This document shows, one piece after another, positions 1 to 12,385 of a stretch of DNA of 64,000 nt. Within the stretch, counting starts at the first letter, position 1. Each line of letters opens with the position of its first letter. The notes under the pieces are model-generated. The model was not told the origin of the DNA. It saw only the letters and a program-made list of their open reading frames with translations, and ran no database searches. This DNA comes from Colius striatus (lineage: Eukaryota > Chordata > Aves > Coliiformes > Coliidae), in NCBI RefSeq assembly GCF_028858725.1, contig NC_084767.1:5507501-5571500 (forward strand), in the 5' to 3' direction. The position numbers and the translations under genes are program-made.

Positions 1-2685
1 ACACACATTCTAAAAATATCCAAAGAGAAAATAACAGCATCTTAAAAGCCAAAAAAGTAAACAACAGATAAACCTAGCTGAGAAGCAAAAACAACACACG
101 CCCAAAAAACTCAAACACCCCAAACAATAAAAAACCCAAGCAAAGACTGGAAAAAAAGGATTTGTAAAGTGTCACTGGAGACAGTGACAAGGGATGGTGA
201 AGGCAGAATTGCAGAACATCACAAACCAAAGAATATCTTCATCTGTCTGCAGAGTAGTTGGTGAAGAAAGGAAAATCTGGCTGGGAAGACCATATATCCA
301 TGTGTATCCATTGTGGGAACAGAAGCAGCCTTTAAAGTGAACTCTCTCCCTGTAATTTCTGTACCTTTTGGGCAACAGAAGTGCAGTGGATGTTCAGATA
401 TTTCTTTTTAAACTATCTAGTGGGTGTGATTTTCCCTGATATTGCTGGACATATCACTACTGCTTCATTGAAATGCATTCCTTACACATTTCTTCAATGA
501 AAGAAGTAGTCACTGAAGAAATAGCCTGAAGAAAAAGACAGAGATCATTGACAAGCACTTCTGTGTAATAACTAATGATGAAAATGGGCTCCAAGTCTCA
601 TCTGACTGCTCAATAAAACAGGAGAAAGGTAAGCCTTTGAACACCTTCTGAAGCTTTTGCAGAGACAACTTAAAAATTGGTTCTCAAGGGAAATGATATT
701 CTTGGATACTCATCAGTGAAGTGATTCTCCTCCAAAAGCATCTACTCTATACGAAAAATGTGGATTTTATTGCTGTTGAAAAACTTCCTGAAAAGCAAAT
801 AATTTCCTCCAGAAAGCTAATTTTGTCAAACTGAAGTCAGTAATTTTCACTCAAGTTCATCATCAGCATCACACTGAGGATTAAGCTGCATCCTATTTAC
901 CCCTCCTTCTCACAGATGCTGGTTTTCTGGACGTCTTAGGAGCAGTAACTCCTACTCCACGCTGTCTCCTCTCACTCAGAGACCCAGCTTGGGGAGCACA
1001 CTGACACAGGGAGATCCTCAGACTACATCTCTCCAAGAGAGTTCAGACAGGACTTCTAGCTTCTACCCTGCCTTGCTGCCTGCAGGTCAGATAAGCATCC
1101 AAATACAAATAGTTTTGTAATGCCAAGGGCTCACCAAAGACTAGTATCTTCCTTTGGCACCATGTGTGTATGCATTGTGCAAATTCCTTGCCACTTTGCA
1201 TTCTATCATTTCAGCTCTTTCATCTATTTCTTCAAAAAATAAAGCTCTCTGAATAACCTTCAGTTTCTTGTCTGACTGAGGATGTTGTTGCAGTCCCATA
1301 TACCTTGTTTTATTAGTCTTTTGCTATAGGTATTTTATTGACAGCTCCCTCCAGGTCTTTTACTACAAACATTTGTTTCCTCTCCATGCCTCTCAGATTG
1401 TAAGTTTGTCAGTGCAGAGACTGACTCATTTTTTTCTCTAAAAGAACACTCTTTTCTTCATTCATTGCAGATTTTATGAATATATTGTATATAGGATTTA
1501 TGGCACAAAGATACTGAATAACTGTAAAGCTTAATTACAACTCATCATAGAGTCCCTATTTCATAATCAAATTACATTATCAAATAAAATCTGTCTTACT
1601 GAAATGAAATACTACATGTTTTTGGAAACTCTCACCTATAGCCAAATGCTGGTCATTGTGGAATCCTTGCTTGGAAGGGGGAAAGACCAGAGAAGCCAAG
1701 AGAAATATTCTAACCAGAGGGAAAATAAAAGACCTGGTTGCCTTAAAACCGAAACAAGCAAATAAATTCTCTGCAGCCCCAAACCCTGCCTAAACCTCAA
1801 AAAAATGTTAACATCTTACACGTGTCAAGAGGGTTATTTATAAAACTATTTTCTTGTCAGCCACTGCAGTACATTCCGTCCCTTTGCTAAGATACTGTAA
1901 ATTGGTGAATGATGAGTAGAAGTCTTATTTTGGCAGAAACATTTCTATTTATCTGAAAAAGAAAATTATCAGCCTGCTTCAATGTTGAGATGGTCTTTCA
2001 GTGACTAGTGGTATGTGATTATACCAAGCTCTTTCCCTGTGCTTGGGCTCTGATTTGTAGCAGACACTGTTGGTTCATCAGTTTGGCTGAAGCAGATTTT
2101 CTTCCTTAACAGCTTCGAATTTTTCTTCTAGTGTTACATTTCCAGGCTTTGTAAGCATGCTTTCTGTTGCTTCAACTTGTGAACAAGTGTTAACATCCTC
2201 CTGCAGGGAGGGCTGGGTGCAGCAGATCTGCCAGCCTGCCCACAGCTTCCCTGTGCTGTGCCTGAGCTGGGGCAAGCGGCTCCCGCTGCTTGTAGAGCTC
2301 TGCTTGTAGCTCACCTGCTGCAGTCCCAGCTGAGGCACTCAGAGCTGAAACTTCTCACTCACAGGTTTTCATGTAAGAGGCAAAGAAACTCTCACCTTAT
2401 CTCAGTCCAAGACAAAAGAAAGTTTCCTGCCCAAAATAGTGCTTTTTTCAGTGGACCAGGATGATTTATGCCAAATTGATGTCTCTTTGTCATGAGCTGG
2501 TGTCTGGGAGAGGACAGTAAGTGCAAATAGGCTCCATAAACCAGTCTCACAAATAAACCAGTCACACAGATGCTTTCACTAAAGCAAAGTATGTTTTGTT
2601 TCCTTCTCCAAGTTGTAAAACAAGCATTTTATTGTTTAGGGGACTGATGATCTGAAACCGGATGAATTTCCATGGCCAATATTAA
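1..2685. other. Intergenic, no supported gene
   Basis: The first ~160 bases are an A-rich, low-complexity stretch. The rest is ordinary AT-rich sequence with no splice-bounded coding exon that I can recognise. A somewhat GC-richer patch at 2090-2340 has an 86-codon open frame on the minus strand (2078-2338). Its product matches no family I know, so I do not call it a gene. Confidence 0.6.
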
Positions 2686-2744
2686 AGTGGAGGTTGGACC
2701 CAATGATCCAATTGTCCATCTGCCCGTTAAAACTGATTCTATGA
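2686..2744 (+). repeat. Degraded CR1 LINE 3' end
   Basis: The pattern is a 'gaggttggaccnnatgatc' block followed about 30 bases later by 'gattctatg'. This is the order seen at CR1 3' ends elsewhere in the window, but it is heavily diverged. It is an old fragment with no coding content. Confidence 0.5.
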
Positions 2745-3873
2745 AACACAAGATGTTTTTCAAAGAGTGAGCCACACAGATGCTGTTCTCAAACAGCTGT
2801 AAAAGACTCTCCTGCTATCACTCTGAAGAGATCAAACAAACAAAAGGGACAAGAGAGCACCTTTTTCATGCTTCACCCCAAACACCCTCGTAGGCAAAGA
2901 AGTCTCTAGAGCAGACTCCTTTGAAGATAATCTTAAAATTTCAGAGGTACTAAACCTTGACCCTAATTTTCTCTATTTTTTGTTTCAAAGAAGAGCATAA
3001 GAATAGTGTTTGCTGCTAATAAAAATCAATTGCCACAAGCTTCAGCAGTTCATTGCAGTAATTCTTTCTGAATGGTGGATGCTTTGGGTTACCATGGATC
3101 CAGGAGCATTACAAAATGAGCCTTCCTCGTGAAATTCCTATACTCCTTGTCCCAAAAAGTGGGGTTCAACCAAAAAAACCTTGTGAGTAATCTAGTATAC
3201 TCTTGAGAATGGAATGGGAAAAGTTGATATAATTGAGTTTCCATTAATGGAATGTTAACCTTCTTGCTCATCAGAAAGAATGTGGATCGTGGCTTTATAA
3301 ATACATGTCTGTAATTATAATCATAATGCTTTATAAAACAGAACCACCATTCTGGCTGGAAATTAGCTGTAAATTTCCACACAAACCTAAAATCTATTTT
3401 AAGCAAAGTGCAGTATGTGATCTGACCAAAGTCAATTTGGTACATGTTTGCAAGAAGTCAGATATAAATTTGGGTAATGCTTTCAATTAGTCATTTACTA
3501 GTAATGAATAGAATACTAAAAACAGGGGGAAAGCTTTCCCTGGGACTGACCACAATGCCAGCTCATTAAGTCTTCTCTTTTTTCAGTGCAGTGTTTGCTA
3601 TCACTATTTATCTTCATTTCATAACAGAACACTTGTTCTCATGAACACATAACTGTTCTCACACCCTTTCACAGTACATGCCAAACTTTGTTTCTGACAT
3701 ATTTAGTTTTGTTGGTATTCCACTACAACTTGGAAAAAGTAGTTACTGAATGACATGAGGGAGCCATAAACTTTCAGACAAGATGATCCCAATGCCAACA
3801 AGTTATCTGAGGGATCTGTTACAAAGTTAGCTGAGCTTGTGACCTTTTTAAAATAATCACTGATCCAACTCTA

Positions 3874-3893
3874 CAACACACACACACACACAC
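3874..3893. repeat. (CA)n microsatellite
   Basis: About ten perfect CA units, read directly from the sequence. Confidence 0.9.
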
Positions 3894-4445
3894 AGTTTTT
3901 CTGTTGTCAGAAAAAACTTCAACATTTAGGTCAAGGAAACAACCTCAGATTTTTAAGCATTTTCTTACAGTGCAGACCTTCAGTTTTCACAAAAGAAGTA
4001 ACTAGGTAAACTCATGTTTGTAATTTACAACAGGTATGTTTGTGTTCACAATTTATACCAGAACAGGTATTCTTTCATAGCATTCCTGCTAAAAAGAAGA
4101 CATGCTTTGGGAGAGAAGGGGTTGAAAAACACAGCTGATGATTTCCAAAAAGAAAACTTCAGCTCAACAGATTCTGTAAGTTATAACGAAGGGCTGCATT
4201 TTCAACACTCCCAAAGCCAAATGCTAAGAAGGACTGTCTGAGAACTTCAGTTTTCACTAATTTTCCCACTGTTGTTGGCTCTTCTCTTTTCAGTTTGCCA
4301 AATTTAGACTCTTTTTACTTATTTATGGATTTTAAACAAACAAAACTTCACCCACGCAAAACACAATGCCCATGAGATGTCATTGAGACTAGTGATTAAG
4401 TTAAGGAAATCCAACTGATATATTATCCCTGACTCTCCATACATT

Positions 4446-4498
4446 AAAAACAACCAACCAACAAAAACCCAAAAAACAATGACAAACCAAAACAAACC
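4446..4498. repeat. A/C-rich low-complexity tract
   Basis: Runs of AACC, ACAAAA and CCAAAAA words with almost no G or T. It could be the residue of an old poly(A)-type tail, but I see no retrogene body beside it. Confidence 0.7.
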
Positions 4499-4679
4499 GT
4501 GGTAACTTCCAGAGACTTTAACAGAGGTTTACTTCAGAGTTCTTTCTAAATATAATTTTAAGTCACTTCTTAGCACCAGAAGGAAAAGTAGTGATGAAGG
4601 TACTTTGAGAATTATCTGAAGTGTATTTATGTACAAGTAAGTGTATACAGCTGTGTTGTGCGACTCTGATTCGTATGGC

Positions 4680-4927
4680 ATAGTGATTAGGCCTAAGGGT
4701 AATGGAAAAAAGCTGGAACACAAAAAGTTCCACTTAAACTTAAGGAAAAACTTTACTGTAAGGGTGCCAGAGCCCTGTCACAGGCTGCCCAGGGAGGGTG
4801 TGGAGTTTCTTTCTCTGAAGCTTTTCAAACCCACCTGAACACATTCCCATGTGACCTGATCTAGGCACACCTGCTTGAGGACTGGATGATCTTTAGAGGT
4901 CACTTCCAACACCTATCATCCTGTGAT
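4680..4927 (+). mobile_element. CR1 LINE, 5'-truncated 3' end
   Basis: The end of CR1 ORF2 and the 3' UTR are present in order: a 'ctggaacacaaaaagttcc' block, an 'aggctgcccag' block, 'gtgacctgatctagg', then 'cttccaac' and a worn tail at the 3' boundary. It shares the 'acctgatctagg' 3' end with the copies at 43170, 52151 and 56440. The frame is broken and it is a dead fragment. Confidence 0.9.
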
Positions 4928-7127
4928 AGGGATGCAGAACAGTTGTGTGACTGAAGAAACACCAATTATTGTTCCTATTCAGAAATAAACACGGGGGTTT
5001 GAGCCAAGCTCTCATTGCCAAGTATTGCTGCTCCATGCTCAAACTTGAATTCCTCACTCTCCTTTTTCCTCTCCCCCTTCATCTGAGTCGAGAAGATTAA
5101 TAAAAGCTATTCATTTCTCTAAAATGTGATAAGTCTAAAATTCAAGACTCATTCCTCTGTCTCGACCCATTTCTAATTAATATCTGTTTTACTGTTTTCA
5201 TGTTTTCCATTTCACTGAGCAAAACAGACTGCAGATCTGTCCATCTTCTTCCCAAAACAGATATGAAGCTGAAAACCAATATGATCTTCTCATTTATTCA
5301 GTCATTGAAAAAATGATGGCCTTGCACTCTTTCTTTAAGCTATCATTGAATTTTATTCTGGTTGGAACATTTTAATAATAAAAGATATTGAGATTCCTAT
5401 AATCGGTGAATATTCATTAATGCAAAATCACACAGCAATTCCTTATAATTATATGAAGTGTCCAAAGCACTGACCATTGAAAGAAATTATAATTAAAGTT
5501 ATTAGAATGAATTAAAAAAGGAGATAGTAATTAAATCTCAGTTGCTGGAACATCAAACTGCTCTGAAATTAAATAATACGGATGGTTTCTCCAGAAAGGG
5601 GAATGTTGGTAACATTTCTTTCCATATACTTATTCAAAATTTAAGCTAATTTTTATGGTAAGATCTTTATCTTAATAAAAATACTTGTATAAAATACTTT
5701 ACCCGGTGACGTTTTTCTACAATTATTCTATTTTCTTCTGGAAAATACCTATTGTTCAAGACCTTCCTTTACAAAGAGAGGCCACTGCATTAACAGGCCT
5801 GGTAAAACTCCATGGTCTTACCGCTGGCTGCAAAAATAACACCACAGTGGTAGAGTTCATGCCAAATGCAAAGCAGTTCCTCAGTGAACTACTTTTTTCA
5901 AGTGTAAGTGGTAACAACTAATACTCTTCCTTATCTTCATCTCATCAGATTTACTGCAGCAAAGATCTGTTTTCATTTCCCCAGTAAACACTCACAGTAA
6001 CAGGCTATTTTGCCCTCTGGGTCAGTAAATAAATTTTCTCGGAGCACACAAAAGCTCAGGCTGCAGCGGTGGACCAAGAGTCTTTCCACGCTACAGAGAG
6101 GGCAGGGCAGGCAATTCTGATGGGAGGAAGTCCAAGGGTAGCTCCCAGGCAACTACAGCTAGATTTCTCTGGTTTGCTGAGAAAGCAAGCTAAAGTTTGT
6201 TGGCTCTCAGTGAATAACCTCAATCCACTGAGGCTGATCTCTCTTGTTCTCCCTCCATATCAAGCACCATTTACTCTCACGAATGCTGTTCCAGAAAACA
6301 GTTACATTTTCAAACTGAATCTGCACAATGGAAGATTCATCTCCATATACATGAAAAGAAGTTTTAGATCACTATTTTCTTGAAACATGAATACATCTTT
6401 GTTTGGGTTTTCAACTAACAAGTTAATCAATTATATCAACTAACAAGTTAAAGATGTATATATAGATGCTAAGTAAAACACTTTATTTTCCTGGTTATAA
6501 CAAAGTCACTCTTCAAGAAAAGTCCTCACACAGTTGCAGAGTATAAAAAATGGTAAATGCCATATAAAACCAGGAATTATTTGTCTTCTAAGACTTTCCA
6601 CATTGGTGTTAACTACCTGTAACATAGACACAAAAGTGTGAAACTCCTTATGCTGCAGGGCCACAAAAGACTAAAGTGTATCTTTATGAGTAACAAAATC
6701 TCTTTAATTTCAGATTTACAACTACTGAAGGAAATATTGATGCACTGACCATTGTCAAAACAATACTGGAAAAACATTCCTGCTTCTTTCTCATCCATGA
6801 CTAGAAGGAAATTATGGTAAATAATACAATCCCCAATTAACCAAGTTGCACAACGAAGCTTAGGATTTGTGTTTAACTCCTATATCAATACATTGCAAGA
6901 TACAGTCTCTGCTATGGATAGTGCAGAAGCTAGAACACATACCAAAGAAACAAGAAACAAATAGGTATTTATATAGAAGTTAACACAGGTTGGATTATTT
7001 TAAGGTTTTTGTTGCAATTTTCTGAGGATTAAGAGTCTCGAGTGACACAAATTTTGGAATAAATTGATGCAGACTTGACTGTACTCCTCACTGAGTTAAC
7101 AAATGTTTTAAGGGGAACACTGCATGT
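4928..7127. other. Intergenic, AT-rich, no supported gene
   Basis: Very AT-rich around 5340-5680, with many TAAT/ATTA words. The 104-codon open frame at 6069-6383 has no recognisable domain, signal peptide or membrane segment, and I do not call it. Confidence 0.6.
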
Positions 7128-7239
7128 GTAGATGAGGTGCCAAGGGACATTGTTTAGTGGTGGGCTTGGCAGTTTTAGGTTACTGACTGGACTTGATCTT
7201 GAAGGTCTTCTCCAACTAAAACAATTCAATGATTCTATG
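7128..7239 (+). mobile_element. CR1 LINE 3' end, distinct subfamily
   Basis: The block 'gaggtgccaagggacat' is followed by 'tttagtggtgggcttggcag', 'gactggacttgatcttgaag' and the tail 'caatgattctatg'. These words mark a different CR1 lineage from the other copies here, which have an 'aggctgcccag' block instead. It ends about 30 bases before the next CR1 fragment. Confidence 0.8.
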
Positions 7240-7270
7240 TTAGTACCTTTAATTTCTTGAAATTAAATTT

Positions 7271-7644
7271 CTGAGGCTCTTTAGCTTGGAGAAATGGAGA
7301 CTAAGGGTGATCTTATTAATGTCTGCAAGTACATAAAGGGCAGCTGTCAGGAGGATGGAGACAGGCTCTTCGCAGTGATGTCCAATGATAAGACAAGAGG
7401 CAATGACTACAAGCTGGAACACAAGAGATTCCAAAGAAATACAAGTAAGAATTTCTTCACTGTGAGGAAGCACTGGAACAGGCTGCCCAGATGGGGTATG
7501 GAGTCTCCTTCTCTGGAGACATTCAAAACCCACCTAGACAAGTTCCTGTGTGACCTACTCTAGATAGTCCTGCGCTGGCAGGGGAGTTGGACTTGGATAA
7601 TCTTCTGAGGTCCCTTCCAGCCCTTGAGATTCTGTGATTCTATG
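7271..7644 (+). mobile_element. CR1 LINE, 5'-truncated
   Basis: The last ~80 codons of CR1 ORF2 are partly readable. They start at the 'ctctttagcttggagaa' block and pass through 'ataaagggcagctgtcagg' and 'acaggctgcccag' to a 'gtgacctactctagat' stop region. The tail is 'gattctgtgattctatg'. The 3' segment 'gtcctgcgctggcagg' puts it in the same lineage as the copies at 29296, 37169 and 39236. A relic open frame covers 7294-7563, but the N-terminal reverse transcriptase is absent. Confidence 0.93.
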
Positions 7645-10600
7645 AAAAAAGTGAAGTGCTACATCATGCAAAAGCCACTGAGCATGGGTGGCAAATATTG
7701 TTCCATTTTGGTACTGATCCATGTCACTATTTTACCAACCCAGAAGTGCCCACAGAAACTCAAAGAGCCAAAGATGTTCATGTAAGACCTCCACGAGTGG
7801 TTGGCCTTCTTAAGCAAGAGCACAGTATCTTGGCTTTGTTTCTCAGTGACTGATAAACGCACAGGCAAAAGCAGTAAAGGAGGCTGGACTGATGAGAACC
7901 AACCAGCAGGTTTGGGTAGCTATGCAGAAGTTTACAGAACAGCTTTTCTCTCTTCTGTGCTCACATTCTTATCTGTTCATCATCTCCGACTGATGCTTTT
8001 AAACTCAGAACTTCCCACCACTCCTTGACTCCCAGGAACTTCTACTTTATCCCTTGCTCTGACAAAAAAAAAAAACCCAAGCATTGGCCTTCTGTCCAGC
8101 ATTCCTTCACTTGCAGCAAGGTGGAAGCAAAGCAGAACTCTGCTGCCTTGGAGGAATCAAGCACAACCAGCCTGCACATAGAGTGCTACCAAAGAGAAGC
8201 TCAAGTCAAACAGTAACAACATTATATAGATGTCCTGGAAGTTATTTTGTGACTCACACAACCATTATTCCTGCTGTCACACTTACCAGCTGACCAATGG
8301 TTCCTGAAAGCCTGGAAAAAATACAAAGGCTAACCCTGTTCAGAAGGATTTAATGTCCACAAAGGCCTCTAAAAGAGGCCCAGGGCTGACCAAATTATGC
8401 TTATTCAGTTGGGATTTCTTCAACAGGTCTAACTATCTTTTCAACTTTCTTTAGTTTTGAATATATTTCCAAAACTGACAGTCTTCTTAGTAATACTATG
8501 ATTTCAGAAAAATATATTAGGAAGGAAACCGAGTCCTTGTGTTAGATAGATTACATATGAAATTTTATGTGGAAGAGGGCACAAATTGCTCATTTTGAAA
8601 TCAGAAATCCCTACAACTTTTCCAGGCAAGACTGTTATACTTATTGAGTTTCAAGTCCATTTTTACAGTTCTTCACCAGCAAATCAACCTGACATAAGCC
8701 TGAAATTACAGGTCCGAAAGTATGTCTTCAGTGTAACCACCATTACTTTGGAGACAGTGAAAAGGCATTGGTTACTTTCCCTTGGAATATCATCTCGAAC
8801 AAAACACAGTGAGAATTTTTCTTGGCTTCTGGAAAATAATACCAGTCCTTTGGAAGCTCAACTGTCATCTTATTGTTTTGGAAGAAAGATAGATTGCTCT
8901 CATGCTCCCTTACTGAACCTGGATCCTGACCACTTTGCAGTGTACTCACTGCTAAATGTTAGGCTGTGAAGAACAACTGATCTACTTCTTTTGACAGCTA
9001 AATGCACACAGCAGACTTCAGAAGAGCTTCTACTGTGACTGGCATATGTTGCACCTCCACTGTTTTTGCTTTAAAGTCAGTAAAACATGTTTAACGGTTT
9101 CAGTGGCAGATGACAGTGTCATCCTTAATACTAAACTACTATGGAAAACTGTTTCAGCATCATTAAAGATGCCTTTCCTACAGTCTGATATTGAAAACAA
9201 CTTAGCTACAGAAATCAAATGAAATCAAATATTTCAGTAAGATTCTTTCTCTCCTGGGAGAAGAGAGATTCTATAAGCTATGTTGTTGATTACCTTATAT
9301 TCTTCCCTTGCAAAAAAATTATGCATAACTCGATCAGTGTACTTGGTGGTTCCTATAGCTATAGAAGCATCCTTGCTTGAAACAAGACCTGAGTGATAAC
9401 ATACTCTTACCATAGACTAAGGAACCCAAAGCTGGTGTAAGCATGGTGTGAAAAAAAATTGGTCTTGGTAGTAATATGTCATAATAAACTCTCGTATTTT
9501 GAGACTATTAACTTACATTGTTCCTACTGGCTTAAATTCTGTCGTTCTTTGAAGAAGATAAATTAGTATCTATGAAGACAAAACCAAAGAAATGTTCATG
9601 TGATACTTTGCTAATAAACCTTTACTATTAGATTTTAGATCTCTGTAAGTACCTTCTTTAGAAAACTTAGCATAGCCATACTACATTTGCATCAGAATAT
9701 TGAATAATATACCTTGATTAGTTTGAAAACCAAACTAATTATTTTTATGATGTTTTCCCACATCCAGGCCCATGACCTCATCTTGATATTCAAAACAATA
9801 TTTTCCCACAGGTCAGGGGATATAAAAATAAAGATATTTCCACAGACACAAGTAGAAAGCATTTCAATGATTATACTTCACTCCAACAGAAGTTTGCACT
9901 GATCACTAAAACAAAGCAAGGACACTAGCTATTTTCAGCTGTTGGAAGAACAAACACAAACTCAGACTTTAGGTGAACTGTCTTGGCAGATACAGCAATG
10001 GGAGAATGCCCAGGGAAGTGATGGTTAAAAAAAAATTGCCTTTTGACTCTTTAGGTGAATTCCTTATGTTCCCAAAATTATTTCTTGCAGTTAAACCTCT
10101 GATATCTTATTCAAAATCAGGTAAAAAATAAAAAGGGTAAGAATCCTCACTATTTCTTGTAATGACTAGAACTGTTTCAAATACAGCCAAGTTTTAAAAG
10201 CAAGTATTTTACTCATTGGCTTATCTGCAAACTATTGGCAAAACTGCAAAGTATCTCTTAGTGATGTTTGCAGTCAATGTGATTGCTTTACTAAGCTAAG
10301 AGATGATCTTTCAGCTCTGTGAAAAGCACAATGAAATGTTGTTCCCTGTCATATGCAGTGAGTTCTCTCTCTGCCTATGGCATAAAGGTTTGGAAATAAC
10401 AGTCTGGAGAAATATACCATCAGCAAAGCTTCTCTAAGTCCCTTGATGCTGCTGGGTCCAAGAAATAGCATTAAGGCAATGAACTTCCACATAGGTCATG
10501 AGATATCTGTGGGCTTACAGGCTGAAGGCAGCTTCTCTTCCTATTCAACAAGGGTCAAGCAGATCCCAAAGGAAATGACTGACATGTGCTGCCTGGAGCT

Positions 10601-12342
10601 ATTTACTTGTACTATTTAATCCACCTCTTGTTGTAGCCTTTCTCCCACATAGCCTCCTAATTCTACATGGAATTTTTATAGTATTTTAATCTCTAAGGAT
10701 ATAATTCATTCAAATAAAACCAGTCTGAGAGCAGATAGCTCTGCTGGACAAGGAAGAGATATCCAGCAACTCTTAATCACAAACAGGAAGAGAGCTAGGA
10801 GTTTTGTTTTCTTCCTCTTAGATTTCATTTAAAAGCCTAGTCACTGCTGGTCCCTGAGATTTTATCATTTTAGGCATAATTTTTGAGACTCGTGGCAAAC
10901 ACACAGAGGAAAGGCAGACATGACATAAAAGGTTCTAGCAGAGTAACAATAAATAATAATAATTAAAAGAAACAACAAAAACCCCAAACCTGTTTGCATT
11001 TCTTGGTAACTTCAAAATAACATTTCTTGATAGCTTTGAAAACTAGCAAGCCTCCTGTAGCAAATTTCTCCTATTCTCAACGAGCTCAGGCACACTGAAG
11101 CCACCAAGCCTTTCTGCTACCTGCAGTAAGTATTAGATTAGCCCCATATCACCATCTCAACCAGCCCTTATCCTAAGGAACAGCCTTTCTGAACACAACA
11201 TTGACATAAAGTGAGATTAGCTTTATAAAACCTACACCTGTAATGCATAAAATACTTTGAATAAACACCATGATCTCATATGAAGAGAAGTAGCAAAAAG
11301 AGACAAGACTTACTTATATTGCATCATGAGAAACCACCTCTCCAAACTCAGCCTGGAAACAGCTGATACCACCTCAGATGCCAGACTGCTAATTGACTCC
11401 TCAGGTGGAGAGCATTTGAGGAGAACCTTTCCTAATCCCCTATGGTTGGGTCACAGCCTGAGTGAGGAGGGTTTGTAGCCTTCCCAATTTCTGATGTTTT
11501 CATTTGTGTTTATTATCACTTTCTCACTTCCTATTTTCATTACACTCCATTTACAAAGATTGGCTAAAGTCTCATTCATGGTGCTCATAGGCATTTTGAA
11601 GATGTGAAACCTGCATGTGGGAACAGTGAGTGCCTGCTCTCAGCCCTCCCTTTTCTTGTCACATGTAGAGGAGAACCCTACTTCTTGCTGTCACTCTCAG
11701 CTGTTTATTTTGCTTGCCAAGGGTGTCAGTACAAAACATGAGGATGTTCTCACACTCCAAGAGCTTCCCTTCACATCCTTTGACACAGATACTACCATAC
11801 CACTATGAAAAGCTTAACATCTACTAAACTGAAGTACAGAGAAACATGGTAACTTTCCTCACAGATGCAAACAGCTTCATAGACTACAGGTTTGATCCCA
11901 GACCCAACTCCAAGTCTTTCATGATAATTAGTAGTCTATTTTGCCTCAGCTCATCATGCACACATTGAAAATAAAACATAGATTAAATTAATTTCAACTG
12001 CAAAGTCAAACTCCTGAAGGATGGAAAGGCTACATGCTGAGTGCATGTTTTAGCATTGCCTCTGGAAGATGGATGGAGAGCACTGATCAATAAATGTACT
12101 GCATGATTTGGTCACCCAGCCTATCCTGAAGGTACCTGGGGATGCACATGAACATATGCAACAGAGCAATCCACTCTGCTGACAGATATAGACCTAATTA
12201 TGAGCTTGAGGGAGCACCTTGGGCCTTCCACAAAGAAGCCAGCACTGAAAAATTTGTAGAAACTAAAGGAGTTTCCCCATCACAGGCCTACTCTAATGAG
12301 TCCTTGAGACAAAGAGCTGTCACTTGTCTTTAGAAGAGCCAG

Positions 12343-12385
12343 TCTAGCTCAGTCACCAGACTTGAGTCTGAGTCTAACCTGCGCA
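12343..12385 (+). other. tRNA-like scrap
   Basis: 'tctagctcagtc' resembles a tRNA box A. It is followed by a perfect small hairpin CAGAC-TTGA-GTCTG in the place of an anticodon arm. There is no T arm, so it is not a tRNA gene. It may be a relic tRNA-derived SINE head or chance. Confidence 0.15.

Larger units (their letters stand above)
2745..4679. other. Intergenic, simple repeats only
   Basis: No gene is supported. The overlapping open frames near 3089-3490 on opposite strands have no recognisable domain and look like chance. The visible structure is a (CA)n run at about 3874-3893 and an A/C-rich low-complexity stretch at about 4446-4498. Confidence 0.6.
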
